From the NCBI GenBank assembly GCA_019753285.1, contig JAIELD010000056.1:1-34391 (forward strand): DNA of 34,391 bases, read 5' to 3'. The notes under the pieces were generated by a model. That model was not told the origin of the DNA, made no database searches, and saw only the letters and a program-made list of their open reading frames with translations. Below are positions 8,810 through 17,003 of this stretch, piece by piece. The translations under genes were made by a program, and so were the position numbers. The stretch's first letter is position 1; every line of letters begins with the position of its first letter. Source of the stretch: Beijerinckiaceae bacterium. Lineage in GTDB: Bacteria > Pseudomonadota > Alphaproteobacteria > Rhizobiales > Beijerinckiaceae.

Positions 8810-9648
8810 CGTGCGAACTCCGCATCCAGCATGTCGATCGCCTTGTCCCATTCGCCGTCATCGACGCGGATGAAATGGTTCTTCTCGCGCGCCTCCAGGA
8901 AGGGAACGCCTTTGCCCATCAGCGTGTCACAGATGATGACGCGCGGCTGCGGCGCGGCATGCGCCCGGGCCGCATCGAAAGCGGTAACGAGTGCATCGAT
9001 GTCGTTGCCGTCGACGCGCTGGGTGAACCAGCCGAAAGCGCGCCACTTCTCGTGCAGCGGCTCGGCCGACAGCACGGATGACGATGGCCCGTCGGCCTGC
9101 TGATCGTTGACGTCGACGATGGCGATGAGATTGTCGAGCTTCCAATGGGCGGCGGACATCGCAGCCTCCCAGGTCGATCCTTCGCCAAGCTCGCCGTCCG
9201 ACAAGAGGTTGTAGATGAAGGAGGACGAGCGCTTCCGCTTCAAGGCAAGGCATGCGCCGATCGCGATGGGAAGCCCCTGCCCGAGCGAGCCGCCGGTGAT
9301 CTCCATGCCGGGCGTATAGGTTGCCATGCCGGACATGGGCAGGCAGCTATCGTCGCCGCCATAGGTTTCGAGCTCTTCGCGCGGCACGATGCCGGCCTCG
9401 ATAAGCGCCGCGTAAAGCGCGATGGCGTAGTGGCCGATCGAGAGATAGAACCGGTCACGGCCCTCCCAGTCGGGCTCGCCGGCGCGGAACGTCATCGCAT
9501 GGAAGTAGGCCACGGCGAGGATGTCGGCGACGTCCAGCGCCTGTGCGATATAGCCCTGCCCCTGGACCTGGCCCATCTTCAGCGCAGTGCGCCTGATCTG
9601 GTAGGCCTTGAGGCGTAGCTGGCTGTTATGTCCGATGGGCGCGTGCAT
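8806..9648 (-). CDS. Transketolase N-terminal subunit (split transketolase)
   Basis: This 280-residue chain is the TPP-diphosphate-binding half of a two-subunit transketolase. It shows SIGHYA (His73), GGSLGQGLPIAIG (119-131), the metal/TPP motif SDGELGEG (150-157, Ser replacing the usual first Gly) and VDVNDQQADG (178-187). Two histidines of ordinary transketolases appear replaced. The residue matching E. coli His26 is Tyr33, in QGQGYIAQAL, and the one matching His100 is Ser106, in LPMSGMAT. Both contact donor substrate in the model enzymes, so altered specificity is likely. The gene begins 30 bp after the SDR gene and overlaps the C-terminal subunit gene by an ATGA junction. Confidence 0.9.
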   Translation of the reverse strand: MHAPIGHNSQLRLKAYQIRRTALKMGQVQGQGYIAQALDVADILAVAYFHAMTFRAGEPDWEGRDRFYLSIGHYAIALYAALIEAGIVPREELETYGGDDSCLPMSGMATYTPGMEITGGSLGQGLPIAIGACLALKRKRSSSFIYNLLSDGELGEGSTWEAAMSAAHWKLDNLIAIVDVNDQQADGPSSSVLSAEPLHEKWRAFGWFTQRVDGNDIDALVTAFDAARAHAAPQPRVIICDTLMGKGVPFLEAREKNHFIRVDDGEWDKAIDMLDAEFAR

Positions 9649-9677
9649 GGGTCGTCTCGCTCATGGCTCGGTGGCGG

Positions 9678-10427
9678 TCAGTGGATCAGCATGCCGCCAT
9701 TGACGTCTATGACGGCGCCGGTGACGTAGGCCGACAGGTCCGACGCCAGAAACAGGAAGATGTTGGCGACATCCTGCGGCACGCCGAGTCTGGCGAGCGG
9801 AATGGCCTCGAGGATCTTGACCCGCGCATCGTCCGAAATCTTGCCGGCATTGATGTCGGTCTGGATCAGGCCCGGCGTCACGCAGTTGACGCGGATGCCG
9901 TCAGGGCCGAGTTCACGCGCCATCGCCTTGGCGAGTCCGAGCACGCCGGCTTTCGCTGCGGAGTAATGCGCGCCGCCAAGGATGCCGCCGCCGCGCTGCG
10001 CCGAAACGGACGACATGCAGGCGATCGCTCCCTGACGCCGCTCCCGCATATGCGGCATGATCGCCTGAGACAGGTAGAGCACGCCGCGCAGATTCACATC
10101 CTGGATGCGGTCCCAGCTCGCGGGGTCGATGTCCCAGACCTTGATCGCCTGCGTGATGCCGGCATTGTTGATGAGGATATCGACCTGGCCGAACGCCTGC
10201 GAAACCTCAGCAACGGCGCGCTCGCAATCTTGCTTGTCGGTGACGTTGCAGGCGATGCCAACATGGCCGGCCCCGAGCGCTCTGGCGGCGCGTTTTGCGC
10301 CTTCGCCGTCAAGATCGAGTATGGCGACGCGCGCGCCCTGTGCGGCGAAGGTGCGGGCCGTGGCGAAGCCGATGCCGCGCTCGCCCGCCGCGCCTGAAAT
10401 GATTGCGGTCTTGCCCTGAAGCAGCAC
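9678..10427 (-). CDS. SDR-family NAD(P)-dependent oxidoreductase
   Basis: This 249-residue classical short-chain dehydrogenase/reductase is the first gene of the operon. The nucleotide-binding motif is SGAAGERGIG, a variant with two extra residues in the loop. NNAG, the catalytic Ser in CMSSVSA, the YSAAK pair (Tyr and Lys) and the PG motif after RVNCVTPG are all present. The protein ends with DVNGGMLIH, typical of the family. The GTG start has a strong GGGAGG site six bases upstream. It probably oxidises or reduces a hydroxyl or keto group of the TRAP-imported compound. The substrate cannot be deduced from sequence. Confidence 0.92.
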   Translation of the reverse strand: MLLQGKTAIISGAAGERGIGFATARTFAAQGARVAILDLDGEGAKRAARALGAGHVGIACNVTDKQDCERAVAEVSQAFGQVDILINNAGITQAIKVWDIDPASWDRIQDVNLRGVLYLSQAIMPHMRERRQGAIACMSSVSAQRGGGILGGAHYSAAKAGVLGLAKAMARELGPDGIRVNCVTPGLIQTDINAGKISDDARVKILEAIPLARLGVPQDVANIFLFLASDLSAYVTGAVIDVNGGMLIH

Positions 10428-10492
10428 GCCGTTCCTCCCTGTCAGTCATTTTTGTTGGCGTGACGTTAGGCGGCACGCCTGAAAAGAAAAAG

Positions 10493-10509
10493 CGCACAGA
10501 TTGTGCCAA
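10493..10509 (-). promoter_or_regulatory. Possible sigma-54-like -24/-12 element for the SDR operon
   Basis: On the minus strand the bases read TTGGCACAATCTGTGCG, with GG at 10507-10506 and GC at 10495-10494, exactly ten bases apart. The -24 half is perfect (TTGGCAC); the -12 half has GTGC instead of TTGC. It is 66 bp upstream of the SDR start codon. The same bases contain an inverted repeat GCACA-GAT-TGTGC, so they may instead be an operator. LysR regulators normally work with sigma-70, which argues for caution. Confidence 0.35.
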
Positions 10510-10531
10510 TAGATGAATCGTGCTCATCTAT
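10509..10531. promoter_or_regulatory. LysR-type operator (T-N11-A box) between lysR and the SDR operon
   Basis: ATAGATGA and TCATCTAT form a perfect 8-bp inverted repeat with a 7-bp spacer. The core ATGA-N7-TCAT contains the T-N11-A pattern typical of LysR-family binding sites (T at 10514, A at 10526). It ends four bases before the regulator's ATG and is 82 bp upstream of the divergent SDR start. It is well placed for autorepression and for activation of the operon. Confidence 0.6.
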
Positions 10532-10535
10532 CGAG

Positions 10536-11426
10536 ATGCTCAAGAACTTGCCGCTCGGTGCATTGAGATCGTTCGAGGCGGCTGGCCGCACCGGATCGTT
10601 TCGTGTCGCTGCCGAAGAGCTCAACATCTCGGCAAGCGCTGTCAGCCACGCGATCCGCAAGCTGGAGCATTTGATCGGCGCCTCGCTGTTCGAGCGCGAA
10701 GGCCGGGCTGTCCGGCTGAATCCCGCTGGAGAAGCGCTGTTCAGGCAGCTATCGAGCGCCTTCGACGAAATTCGCCATGCCCTGGAGATGGTCGGCTCGC
10801 GATCGAGCAACCTGCTGCGCCTGCATTGCGCGCCGAGCATGGCAGCTCAATGGCTGATGCCGCGCCTGCGCAGGCTCATCGCCGAACAGCCGGGCCTCGA
10901 GATGCGCCTCTCGGCGAGCACAGATTATGCGCGCTTCACCAACGATGAATTCGATGCCGACATCTGTTACGGACCGCCGCGTCAGGAAGGGCTGACGGTC
11001 GTGCCGCTCGGCGAGGAACTCGTTACGCCGCTCTGCAGCCCTGAGCTGGCGGCGGCTATTCGCAGCCCGGAGGATCTGCTCGATTGCGAGCTGATCGAGA
11101 GCGAGCACAAGCGCGTTCGCTGGAACGCCTGGTTCGACGCCAACGGCATGAGCGCGCCCACGCCGCGCGGCAGCCGCTTCGACCGCAGCTTCATGGCGAT
11201 CGCCGCCGCGGTCGACGGCCTTGGCGTGACGCTGGAATCGACGCGCCTCGCCGAGCGCGAGATCGCAAGCGGCCAGCTCGTCGCGCCGCTGGCCGGCAAG
11301 GCGGAGGATCTGAGATATGTCGGGCATTATCTCGTCTTTCCGGTGCAGGCCCGGGCGCGGCCGCCGCTGCGCATTTTCGCCGGCTGGCTCGCCGCGGAGC
11401 TTGGCCTTCCGACGCTGAAGCTCTAG
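10536..11426 (+). CDS. LysR-family transcriptional regulator (GcvA-like)
   Basis: This 296-residue regulator has an N-terminal winged helix-turn-helix (about residues 4-63: LGALRSFEAAGRTGSFRVAA, then SASAVSHAIRKLEHLIGASL) and a C-terminal inducer-binding domain. The opening residues and AVSHAIRKLE are typical of the GcvA-like branch. It diverges from the SDR-transketolase-TRAP operon with 108 bp between start codons and presumably controls it in response to a pathway compound. The ATG at 10536 was chosen over an in-frame GTG at 10503, because the longer frame would run through the operator at 10509-10531 and adds no conserved sequence. The PaaI-type thioesterase gene follows 43 bp downstream. 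Confidence 0.92.
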   Translation: MLKNLPLGALRSFEAAGRTGSFRVAAEELNISASAVSHAIRKLEHLIGASLFEREGRAVRLNPAGEALFRQLSSAFDEIRHALEMVGSRSSNLLRLHCAPSMAAQWLMPRLRRLIAEQPGLEMRLSASTDYARFTNDEFDADICYGPPRQEGLTVVPLGEELVTPLCSPELAAAIRSPEDLLDCELIESEHKRVRWNAWFDANGMSAPTPRGSRFDRSFMAIAAAVDGLGVTLESTRLAEREIASGQLVAPLAGKAEDLRYVGHYLVFPVQARARPPLRIFAGWLAAELGLPTLKL

Positions 11427-11469
11427 GCATCGGCCAAGCGAACCTTTTGAAGAAAGCATCCTCCGATCC

Positions 11470-11898
11470 ATGCAGACAAACTCCCCGATGCCGACCTTCG
11501 ATCCCGCAGCAGATGGCTGGGCGATTGAACCGGACTGCGATTTCATCGATATGGTCGGCCCCGTCTGGCGGCGCATGGTCGATGCAAGTCCGGAGTTCGC
11601 CTTCCTTGCGGAGCCGCGCCACCGCAACCGGAACGGCAAGGTCCATGGCGGCATGCTTCTGACCTTCGCCGATCAGGCGATGGGTCTGACCGCGTCGCAC
11701 CGAACCGGCTCGCTCGCGCAGGCGACCGTGCAGCTCAACCTTCACTTCGCCGCTGCGGTCGATGTCGGCGATTTTGTGGTTGCACGATCCACCATCGCCC
11801 GAATGACTAAGTCGCTGGCCTTCATGACCTGCGAGATGATGGTTGGAGACCACCTCGTCGCGACGACGAGCGGCATCTGGCGGCTCTTCGGCCGGTAG
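11470..11898 (+). CDS. PaaI-family hotdog thioesterase
   Basis: This 142-residue protein has the hotdog-fold signature NGKVHGGMLLTFADQAMG, with the Asp in the central helix typical of PaaI-type acyl-CoA thioesterases. It would hydrolyse a small acyl-CoA thioester in the cytoplasm. The ATG at 11470 follows the LysR gene by 43 bp on the same strand, so they may be co-transcribed. Its stop lies 13 bp from the end of another hotdog thioesterase gene on the opposite strand; the two proteins belong to different subfamilies and are not a duplication visible at sequence level. The substrate is unknown. Confidence 0.87.
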   Translation: MQTNSPMPTFDPAADGWAIEPDCDFIDMVGPVWRRMVDASPEFAFLAEPRHRNRNGKVHGGMLLTFADQAMGLTASHRTGSLAQATVQLNLHFAAAVDVGDFVVARSTIARMTKSLAFMTCEMMVGDHLVATTSGIWRLFGR

Positions 11899-11911
11899 CG
11901 CAGCGGTTGCC

Positions 11912-12349
11912 TCAGCGCGTCAGCCGTTCGAGAACGGCGCGGGTTTGCGACGGAATCTCGACCGGGCGGCGTGTGGCGCGGCTCACATAGACATGCACGA
12001 AATGGCCGAAGGCGCAGAGTTCGTCGCTCCCGGCTCGGAACAGGCCGACCTCGTAGCGCACCGAACTCGTGCCGATGCGCGCGACGGCAAGTCCCGCGTC
12101 GACAGGCTCCGGAAAGGCGAGCGGCGCTTGATAGCGGCACATCGTTTCGACGACGAGCCCGATCGTCTCGCCGTCATGGATGTCGAGGCAGCCATTGGCG
12201 ATCAGGTATCCGTTGATCGCAGTGTCGAAGAACGAATAATAAACGGCATTGTTGACGTGGCCGTAGACGTCGTTGTCCATCCAGCGCGTCGGGATCGTGC
12301 TGAAATGCCGGTAGTCGTCGCGCGTGGGCAGCGGCTTGCCGGACGGCAT
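11912..12349 (-). CDS. 4-hydroxybenzoyl-CoA-type acyl-CoA thioesterase
   Basis: This 145-residue hotdog protein carries the 4HBT/YbgC-type motif [19 protein letters not shown], in which the first Asp is the catalytic residue and HVNNA is a family landmark. It should hydrolyse acyl- or aroyl-CoA esters. The ATG at 12349 overlaps the TGA of the iron alcohol dehydrogenase gene (TGATG), so the two are translationally coupled. It is the last gene of the minus-strand run that starts with the glutamine amidotransferase at 17895. Its link to the nitrogen genes upstream is unclear; it may serve the acid product of the same substrate. Confidence 0.88.
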   Translation of the reverse strand: MPSGKPLPTRDDYRHFSTIPTRWMDNDVYGHVNNAVYYSFFDTAINGYLIANGCLDIHDGETIGLVVETMCRYQAPLAFPEPVDAGLAVARIGTSSVRYEVGLFRAGSDELCAFGHFVHVYVSRATRRPVEIPSQTRAVLERLTR

Positions 12350-13488
12350 CAGTAGGCCGCCTCATAGAGGCTGCGGGCGTCCGCAAGCGTCACTTCCACC
12401 GGGTTGTTGACGAGCAGCCGCGTCTGCTTCATCGCATCCTCGGCGAGCGATTCGAGGCTTTCTCGCGTCACGCCAGCGTCTCGCAGGCGGCGCGGCAGGC
12501 CGGATGCGATCATCAGCGCCTCGATCCGTGATACGAACGCCTCAGCGTCTCCGGTTGCGGCACCGACGCAGTCGGCGAGTTCGCCATAGAGCGCGGCCGC
12601 TGCCCGCATGTTGAAGCGCAGCACCTCGACCACCATCAAGGCGTTGGAGAGGCCGTGCGGGATATGAAACTGCCCGCCGAGCGGATAGGCGAGCGCATGC
12701 ACCGCAGCGACCGGCGCATTGGCGAAAGCCATGCCGGCAAGACAGGAACCGAGCAGCATGCCGCTCCGTGCCTCGATGTCAGCCGGGCGATCGATCACCC
12801 GCTCGAAATTAGTCGCGAGCAGGTCCAGCGCCTGACGGGCCAGCACGTCCGACAGCGGGTTCTTGCGATGCCGGCTCGTGTAGGCCTCGATCGCGTGAAC
12901 CATAGCGTCGATGCCGGTGGCGGCGGTGACCGCCTGCGGCAGGCCGAGCGTCAATTCCGGATCGAGGAGCGCTAGATCGGGAAGGAGGATGCGTGAGACG
13001 ACGCCGCGCTTTTCGTGGCTCGCAGTGGTGACGATCGAGATCGGCGTCACCTCGGAGCCTGTGCCCGCCGTCGTCGGAACCAGCACCAGCGGCAGACGCG
13101 CGCCCCTGGCAAGTTCAACGCCGAAGATGTCCGCGAGGCTGCAGGGCGTGCGGGCGAGATAGGCGACGAGCTTGGCGGTATCCATCGCGCTGCCGCCGCC
13201 AAGCCCCAGAACGCCCGTGATGCCGGATTGCCTCGCGAGCTCGGCGGCTTCAAGCACGATGCTTTCGGGTGGATCGGCCACCACCGCGTCGAAAACCGAG
13301 ACGGCCGTTCCGGCAGCCTTCAGCATGGCGACGACAGGCTCGATGTACCCTGCCTTGACGAGCCCCGCATCCGTCACGATCAGCGCATGCGCGTTCGCCA
13401 CGCCGCCCATCGCCTCAGGCAGTATGTCGAGCGCACCCGGGCGCATGACGATGCGCGGCGTGGTGGAAAAGTCGAGCGTTGTGATCAC
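12349..13488 (-). CDS. Iron-containing alcohol dehydrogenase
   Basis: This 379-residue enzyme belongs to the group III (iron-dependent) alcohol dehydrogenases. The NAD-binding motif [12 protein letters not shown] and [12 protein letters not shown] are present. The four expected metal ligands are visible: Asp and His in [12 protein letters not shown], and two later His in HALAYPLG and [10 protein letters not shown]. It would interconvert an alcohol and an aldehyde or ketone with NAD(H). A GTG at 13488 with GAGGGAT upstream was chosen as start; the frame runs back to a TTG at 13530, but the extra residues are not family-like. It lies 82 bp after the glutamine synthetase gene and is coupled to the downstream thioesterase. 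Confidence 0.9.
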   Translation of the reverse strand: MITTLDFSTTPRIVMRPGALDILPEAMGGVANAHALIVTDAGLVKAGYIEPVVAMLKAAGTAVSVFDAVVADPPESIVLEAAELARQSGITGVLGLGGGSAMDTAKLVAYLARTPCSLADIFGVELARGARLPLVLVPTTAGTGSEVTPISIVTTASHEKRGVVSRILLPDLALLDPELTLGLPQAVTAATGIDAMVHAIEAYTSRHRKNPLSDVLARQALDLLATNFERVIDRPADIEARSGMLLGSCLAGMAFANAPVAAVHALAYPLGGQFHIPHGLSNALMVVEVLRFNMRAAAALYGELADCVGAATGDAEAFVSRIEALMIASGLPRRLRDAGVTRESLESLAEDAMKQTRLLVNNPVEVTLADARSLYEAAY

Positions 13489-13570
13489 AGCGTCTATCCC
13501 TCGCAATGCAGCAGGCCCGGGCCGGCGCAAAGCCCTGTCTTAATGGCAGAGGGAGGGTCTGGAAAGCTGC

Positions 13571-14869
13571 TCAGCAGTCGAGCGTCGCGTCACGCTCCCA
13601 TTGCGTGAGGTGACGTGCGTAGCTGTGCCATTCTTCGGTTTTGAGCTTGACATAGGCTGGAACGAAAACGCCGAGACGCTCCTTGAGAACGGTATTCTGT
13701 TGCAGCGCCCTCAGCGCGTCGAGCAGGTTCAGCGGCAGTTTCTTGGCGTTCTTGACCGTGTGGCCGTCCGTATACATGTTGATGTCGAGCCGCTTGCCGG
13801 GCTCGCGCTTGTTCTCGATGCCGTCGAGCCCTGCGGCGAGGATGCCGGCCTGCAGCAGATACGGGTTGGCGGCACCGTCCGCGAGGCGCAGTTCGAAGCG
13901 GCCCGCCTCCGGGATGCGGATCATGTGCGTGCGGTTGTTGCCCGTGTAGGTCACCGTGTTCGGCGCCCAGGTCGCGCCGGAAACCGTGCGCGGCGCGTTG
14001 ATACGCTTGAACGAGTTGACGGTCGGATTGAACAGTGCGCAGAGCGCGTCAGCCGAGCGGATGATGCCGCCGATGAAGTTGTAACCAAGCGCCGAGACGC
14101 CGAGATCGCCCGACTCGTCCTCGAACAGGTTTTTGTCGTCGCGCCAGAGGGAGACATGGGCGTGGCAGCCATTCCCCGTAAGGCCGATGAAGGGCTTGGG
14201 CATGAAGGTGGCGCGAAGGCCATGCCGTTCAGCGATCGACTTCGCCATGAACTTGAAAAACGAATGGCGATCGGCGGTCACGAGCGCATCGTCATAGGCC
14301 CAGTTCATCTCGAACTGGCCATTCGCATCCTCATGGTCGCTTTGATACGGGTTCCAGCCGAGCGCCAGCATCGCGTCCGAGATTTCGGTGATGATGTCGT
14401 ATTGCCGCATAAGGGCAGATTGATCGTAGCAGGGCTTTTCCTGCCGATCCGCCGCATCGCCTATGCCGTGCCCATCCGGCGTGATCAGGAAGAATTCGCA
14501 CTCGACGCCGGTCTTCAGTTGAAAGCCTTTGGCGGCGGCGTCGGCCTTCAGTTTCTTCAACAGGTTGCGCGGGGTCTGCTCGACTTCCCTGCCGTCTATC
14601 CAAAGATCGGCCGCCAGCCAACCGACCTCGGGCTTCCACGGAAGCTGGATGAGGCTTTGAGGGTCCGGCACGGCGAAGAGGTCGGCGTCGGCGGGCGTGA
14701 GGTCGAGCCAGGTCGCGAAGCCTGCAAAGCCCGCACCCGATTTCTGCATGCCCTTGATCGCCGCCGTCGGCACGAGCTTGGCGCGCTGCACGCCGAAAAG
14801 ATCCGAATACGAGATCAGGAAGGATTTGATGCCACGCTCGCGGGCGACGGTTTCAAGATCGATCGTCAT
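13571..14869 (-). CDS. glnT: Type III glutamine synthetase-like ligase (GlnT family)
   Basis: This 432-residue protein is a GlnT-type glutamate-ammonia ligase. Catalytic-domain motifs include ECEFFLI (123-129), SDHEDANGQFEMNW, NGCHAHVSLW and RIPEAGRFELRLADGAANPYL. The family makes glutamine from glutamate, ATP and ammonia, and also contains gamma-glutamylmethylamide synthetase (GmaS), which uses methylamine instead. Sequence alone does not decide between them. The ATG at 14869 has GAGG a few bases upstream; an 18-residue in-frame extension to 14923 looks non-coding. It follows three glutamate-synthase-like genes, the glx-type order known from rhizobia, so it probably assimilates ammonia or amine released by the nearby deaminases. 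Confidence 0.9.
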   Translation of the reverse strand: MTIDLETVARERGIKSFLISYSDLFGVQRAKLVPTAAIKGMQKSGAGFAGFATWLDLTPADADLFAVPDPQSLIQLPWKPEVGWLAADLWIDGREVEQTPRNLLKKLKADAAAKGFQLKTGVECEFFLITPDGHGIGDAADRQEKPCYDQSALMRQYDIITEISDAMLALGWNPYQSDHEDANGQFEMNWAYDDALVTADRHSFFKFMAKSIAERHGLRATFMPKPFIGLTGNGCHAHVSLWRDDKNLFEDESGDLGVSALGYNFIGGIIRSADALCALFNPTVNSFKRINAPRTVSGATWAPNTVTYTGNNRTHMIRIPEAGRFELRLADGAANPYLLQAGILAAGLDGIENKREPGKRLDINMYTDGHTVKNAKKLPLNLLDALRALQQNTVLKERLGVFVPAYVKLKTEEWHSYARHLTQWERDATLDC

Positions 14870-14948
14870 GACGGTCCTCGGCTGCAAGGGGCGGTGAGCC
14901 CGGTTCGCGGACTGCGAAAGCAAGAAAAGCGCCGCTGCCGCACCGCCT

Positions 14949-16313
14949 TCATGAGCGGCCCGGTATCCAGTTCGTTCCTGCCAGCGGCACGCCGGCCATC
15001 GCGGCCGCCTCGACCGTCAGGGCGACGAGGTCCTCCGGCTCGAGATTGTGGACGTGGCTCTTGCCGCAGGCGCGCGCGATGGTCTGCGCTTCCAGCGTCA
15101 GCACGGCGAGGTAATTGGCGAGCCGCCTGCCGGCTTTGACGGGATCGAGGCGCGCGGCGAGCACGGGGTCCTGCGTCGTGATGCCGGCAGGGTCCCGGCC
15201 CTCGTGCCAATCATCATAGGCTCCGGCCGTCGTGCCGAGCCTGGCGTATTCCGCTTCCAGCGCCGGATCGTTGTCACCGAGCGCGATCAGCGCGGCGGTG
15301 CCGATCGAGACGACATCCGCGCCGAGCGCCAGCGCCTTTGCGACATCCGCGCCGGACCTGATGCCGCCGGAAACGATGAGTTGCACCTTGCGATGCAGCC
15401 CCAGATCCTGGAGCGCCTGCACGGCCGGCCGGATGGCGGCGAGAATGGGCAGGCCGACATTCTCGATGAAGACCTCTTGCGTCGCCGCCGTGCCGCCCTG
15501 CATGCCGTCGAGCACGACGACGTCCGCGCCGGATTTCACAGCCAGAGCCGTATCGTAATAGGGCCGGCTCGCGCCGACTTTCACATAGATCGGCTTCTGC
15601 CAATCGGTGATTTCGCGCAGCTCCTCGATCTTGATTTCGAGATCGTCCGGTCCTGTCCAGTCCGGATGCCGGCAGGCGGAGCGCTGGTCGATCCCTTCCG
15701 GCAAGGTCCGCATCTTGGCGACGCGCGGCGAAATTTTCTGGCCGAGCAGCATGCCGCCGCCGCCGGGCTTCGCGCCCTGCCCGATCACGATCTCGATTGC
15801 ATCGGCCTTGCGCAGATCATCCGGGTTCATGCCGTAGCGCGAGGGCAGATATTGGTAGACCAGCAGCGAGGAATGCTCGCGCTCTTCCGGCGTCATGCCG
15901 CCATCGCCGGTGGTGGTCGAGGTGCCGGCTGCGGAGGCCCCGCGCCCGAGCGCTTCCTTCGCCTGGCCGGAGAGCGCGCCGAAGCTCATGCCGGCGATGG
16001 TGACGGGGATTTTCAGTTCGATCGGCTTTTTGGCAAACCGGCTTCCAAGCACGACGTTGGTGCCGCATTTCTCGCGATAGCCTTCGAGCGGGTAGCGCGA
16101 GATGGACGCTCCGAGAAACAGCAGGTCATCGAAATGCGGCAGCTTCCGCTTCGCTCCGCCGCCGCGAATGTCGTAGATGCCGGTCGCCGCCGCCCGCTGG
16201 ATTTCCGCGATGGTGTGCGGGTCGAAGGTCGCCGAATAGCGCGGCAGCGTGCGGTGGGTTGGCTGACGCTCGTCTGGCGGGTCGCGATGAGGCTGGTCGT
16301 TCAAGGGCTGCAC
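14949..16313 (-). CDS. glxD: FMN-binding glutamate synthase-family protein (GlxD/MgsC-like)
   Basis: This 454-residue protein matches the central FMN domain of the glutamate synthase large subunit, made as a separate chain as in GlxD or N-methylglutamate synthase subunit C. Visible FMN-barrel motifs are VTIAGMSFGALS, GTSTTTGDGGM, IGQGAKPGGGGML, DGMQGGTAAT and VSGGIRSGADVAKALALGAD. The iron-sulfur cysteines that precede PVG-ATQ in GltB are missing: residues 361-383 contain AYDDWHEGRDPAGITTQ with no cysteine. It starts with GTG, 3 bp after the GXGXG gene. It should act with the amidotransferase and GXGXG chains to make glutamate or an N-substituted glutamate. Confidence 0.88.
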   Translation of the reverse strand: MQPLNDQPHRDPPDERQPTHRTLPRYSATFDPHTIAEIQRAAATGIYDIRGGGAKRKLPHFDDLLFLGASISRYPLEGYREKCGTNVVLGSRFAKKPIELKIPVTIAGMSFGALSGQAKEALGRGASAAGTSTTTGDGGMTPEEREHSSLLVYQYLPSRYGMNPDDLRKADAIEIVIGQGAKPGGGGMLLGQKISPRVAKMRTLPEGIDQRSACRHPDWTGPDDLEIKIEELREITDWQKPIYVKVGASRPYYDTALAVKSGADVVVLDGMQGGTAATQEVFIENVGLPILAAIRPAVQALQDLGLHRKVQLIVSGGIRSGADVAKALALGADVVSIGTAALIALGDNDPALEAEYARLGTTAGAYDDWHEGRDPAGITTQDPVLAARLDPVKAGRRLANYLAVLTLEAQTIARACGKSHVHNLEPEDLVALTVEAAAMAGVPLAGTNWIPGRS

Positions 16314-16316
16314 CGC

Positions 16317-17003
16317 TCAGTAAGCATCGGCGTTGTCTACATGGAAATGATAGAGCTTGCGCGCCGATCCGTAGAGCTTGAAACTCTTCGTCGGCACATG
16401 GGCGAGGTCGGCCTTCGCGAGCACGCCTGCAAGAGCGGCCTCGTCCTCGGCACTCATCGTCTTCTCGATGCAATCCGCCCCGAGGCTGGCGACGCTGCCG
16501 CGCACGAAGAGACGCGCCTCGTAGATTGAGTCGCCGAGCGCCTCGCCGGCATCGCCAAGCACCACGAGGTTGCCGGCCTGCGCCATGAAGGCGCTCATCG
16601 GCCCGATCGACCCCATCACGACGATGTCGATGCCCTTCATCGAGATGCCGCAGCGCGCCGAAGCGTTGCCGCCAATGACGAGCAAGCCGCCGCAGCCCGT
16701 CGCGCCGGCCGCCTGGCTGGCGTCTCCGGTGATGCGCACTTCGCCGGACATCATGTTCTCGCCAAGCCCCACCCCGGCATTGCCGTCGATGAGGATGGTC
16801 GCATGCTTATTCATGCCGCCGCAGTAATAGCCGACATGCCCGGCGATCTCGACCGTGATCGCCCGGTCGAGCCCGCAGGCGATGGCGTGCTTGCCGCCGG
16901 GATTTCTGATCGACCAGCGCGTCTCGTTGGTGTCTGGCGGCAGCGCGTGCAGCATGGCGTTGAGCTCGCGGACGGGCGCATCCGCCAGATCGAAATCAGG
17001 CAT
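16317..17003 (-). CDS. glxC: GXGXG-domain glutamate synthase-family protein (GlxC/MgsB-like)
   Basis: This 228-residue protein corresponds to the GXGXG beta-helix domain at the C-terminus of glutamate synthase large subunits, here a stand-alone chain. Repeated glycine-rich turns are obvious, for example GHVGYYCGGMNKHA, GNAGVGLGENMMSG, GATGCGGLLVIGGNASARCG and GNLVVLGDAGEALGDSI. The domain has a structural role in GltB and probably holds the complex together here. Its ATG at 17003 overlaps the end of the amidotransferase gene by 8 bp, and its stop is 3 bp from the FMN subunit start. Tight packing of all three genes supports a single complex. Confidence 0.9.
   Translation of the reverse strand: MPDFDLADAPVRELNAMLHALPPDTNETRWSIRNPGGKHAIACGLDRAITVEIAGHVGYYCGGMNKHATILIDGNAGVGLGENMMSGEVRITGDASQAAGATGCGGLLVIGGNASARCGISMKGIDIVVMGSIGPMSAFMAQAGNLVVLGDAGEALGDSIYEARLFVRGSVASLGADCIEKTMSAEDEAALAGVLAKADLAHVPTKSFKLYGSARKLYHFHVDNADAY

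Noticed and set aside
11470..12349. The two adjacent hotdog thioesterases as a recent duplication
   Set aside because: They belong to different subfamilies (PaaI and 4HBT/YbgC), lie on opposite strands and share no obvious sequence.
13601..16529. Plus-strand open frames opposite the glutamine synthetase and FMN glutamate synthase genes
   Set aside because: The opposite strand encodes clear full-length enzymes; these frames lack start signals and family motifs.
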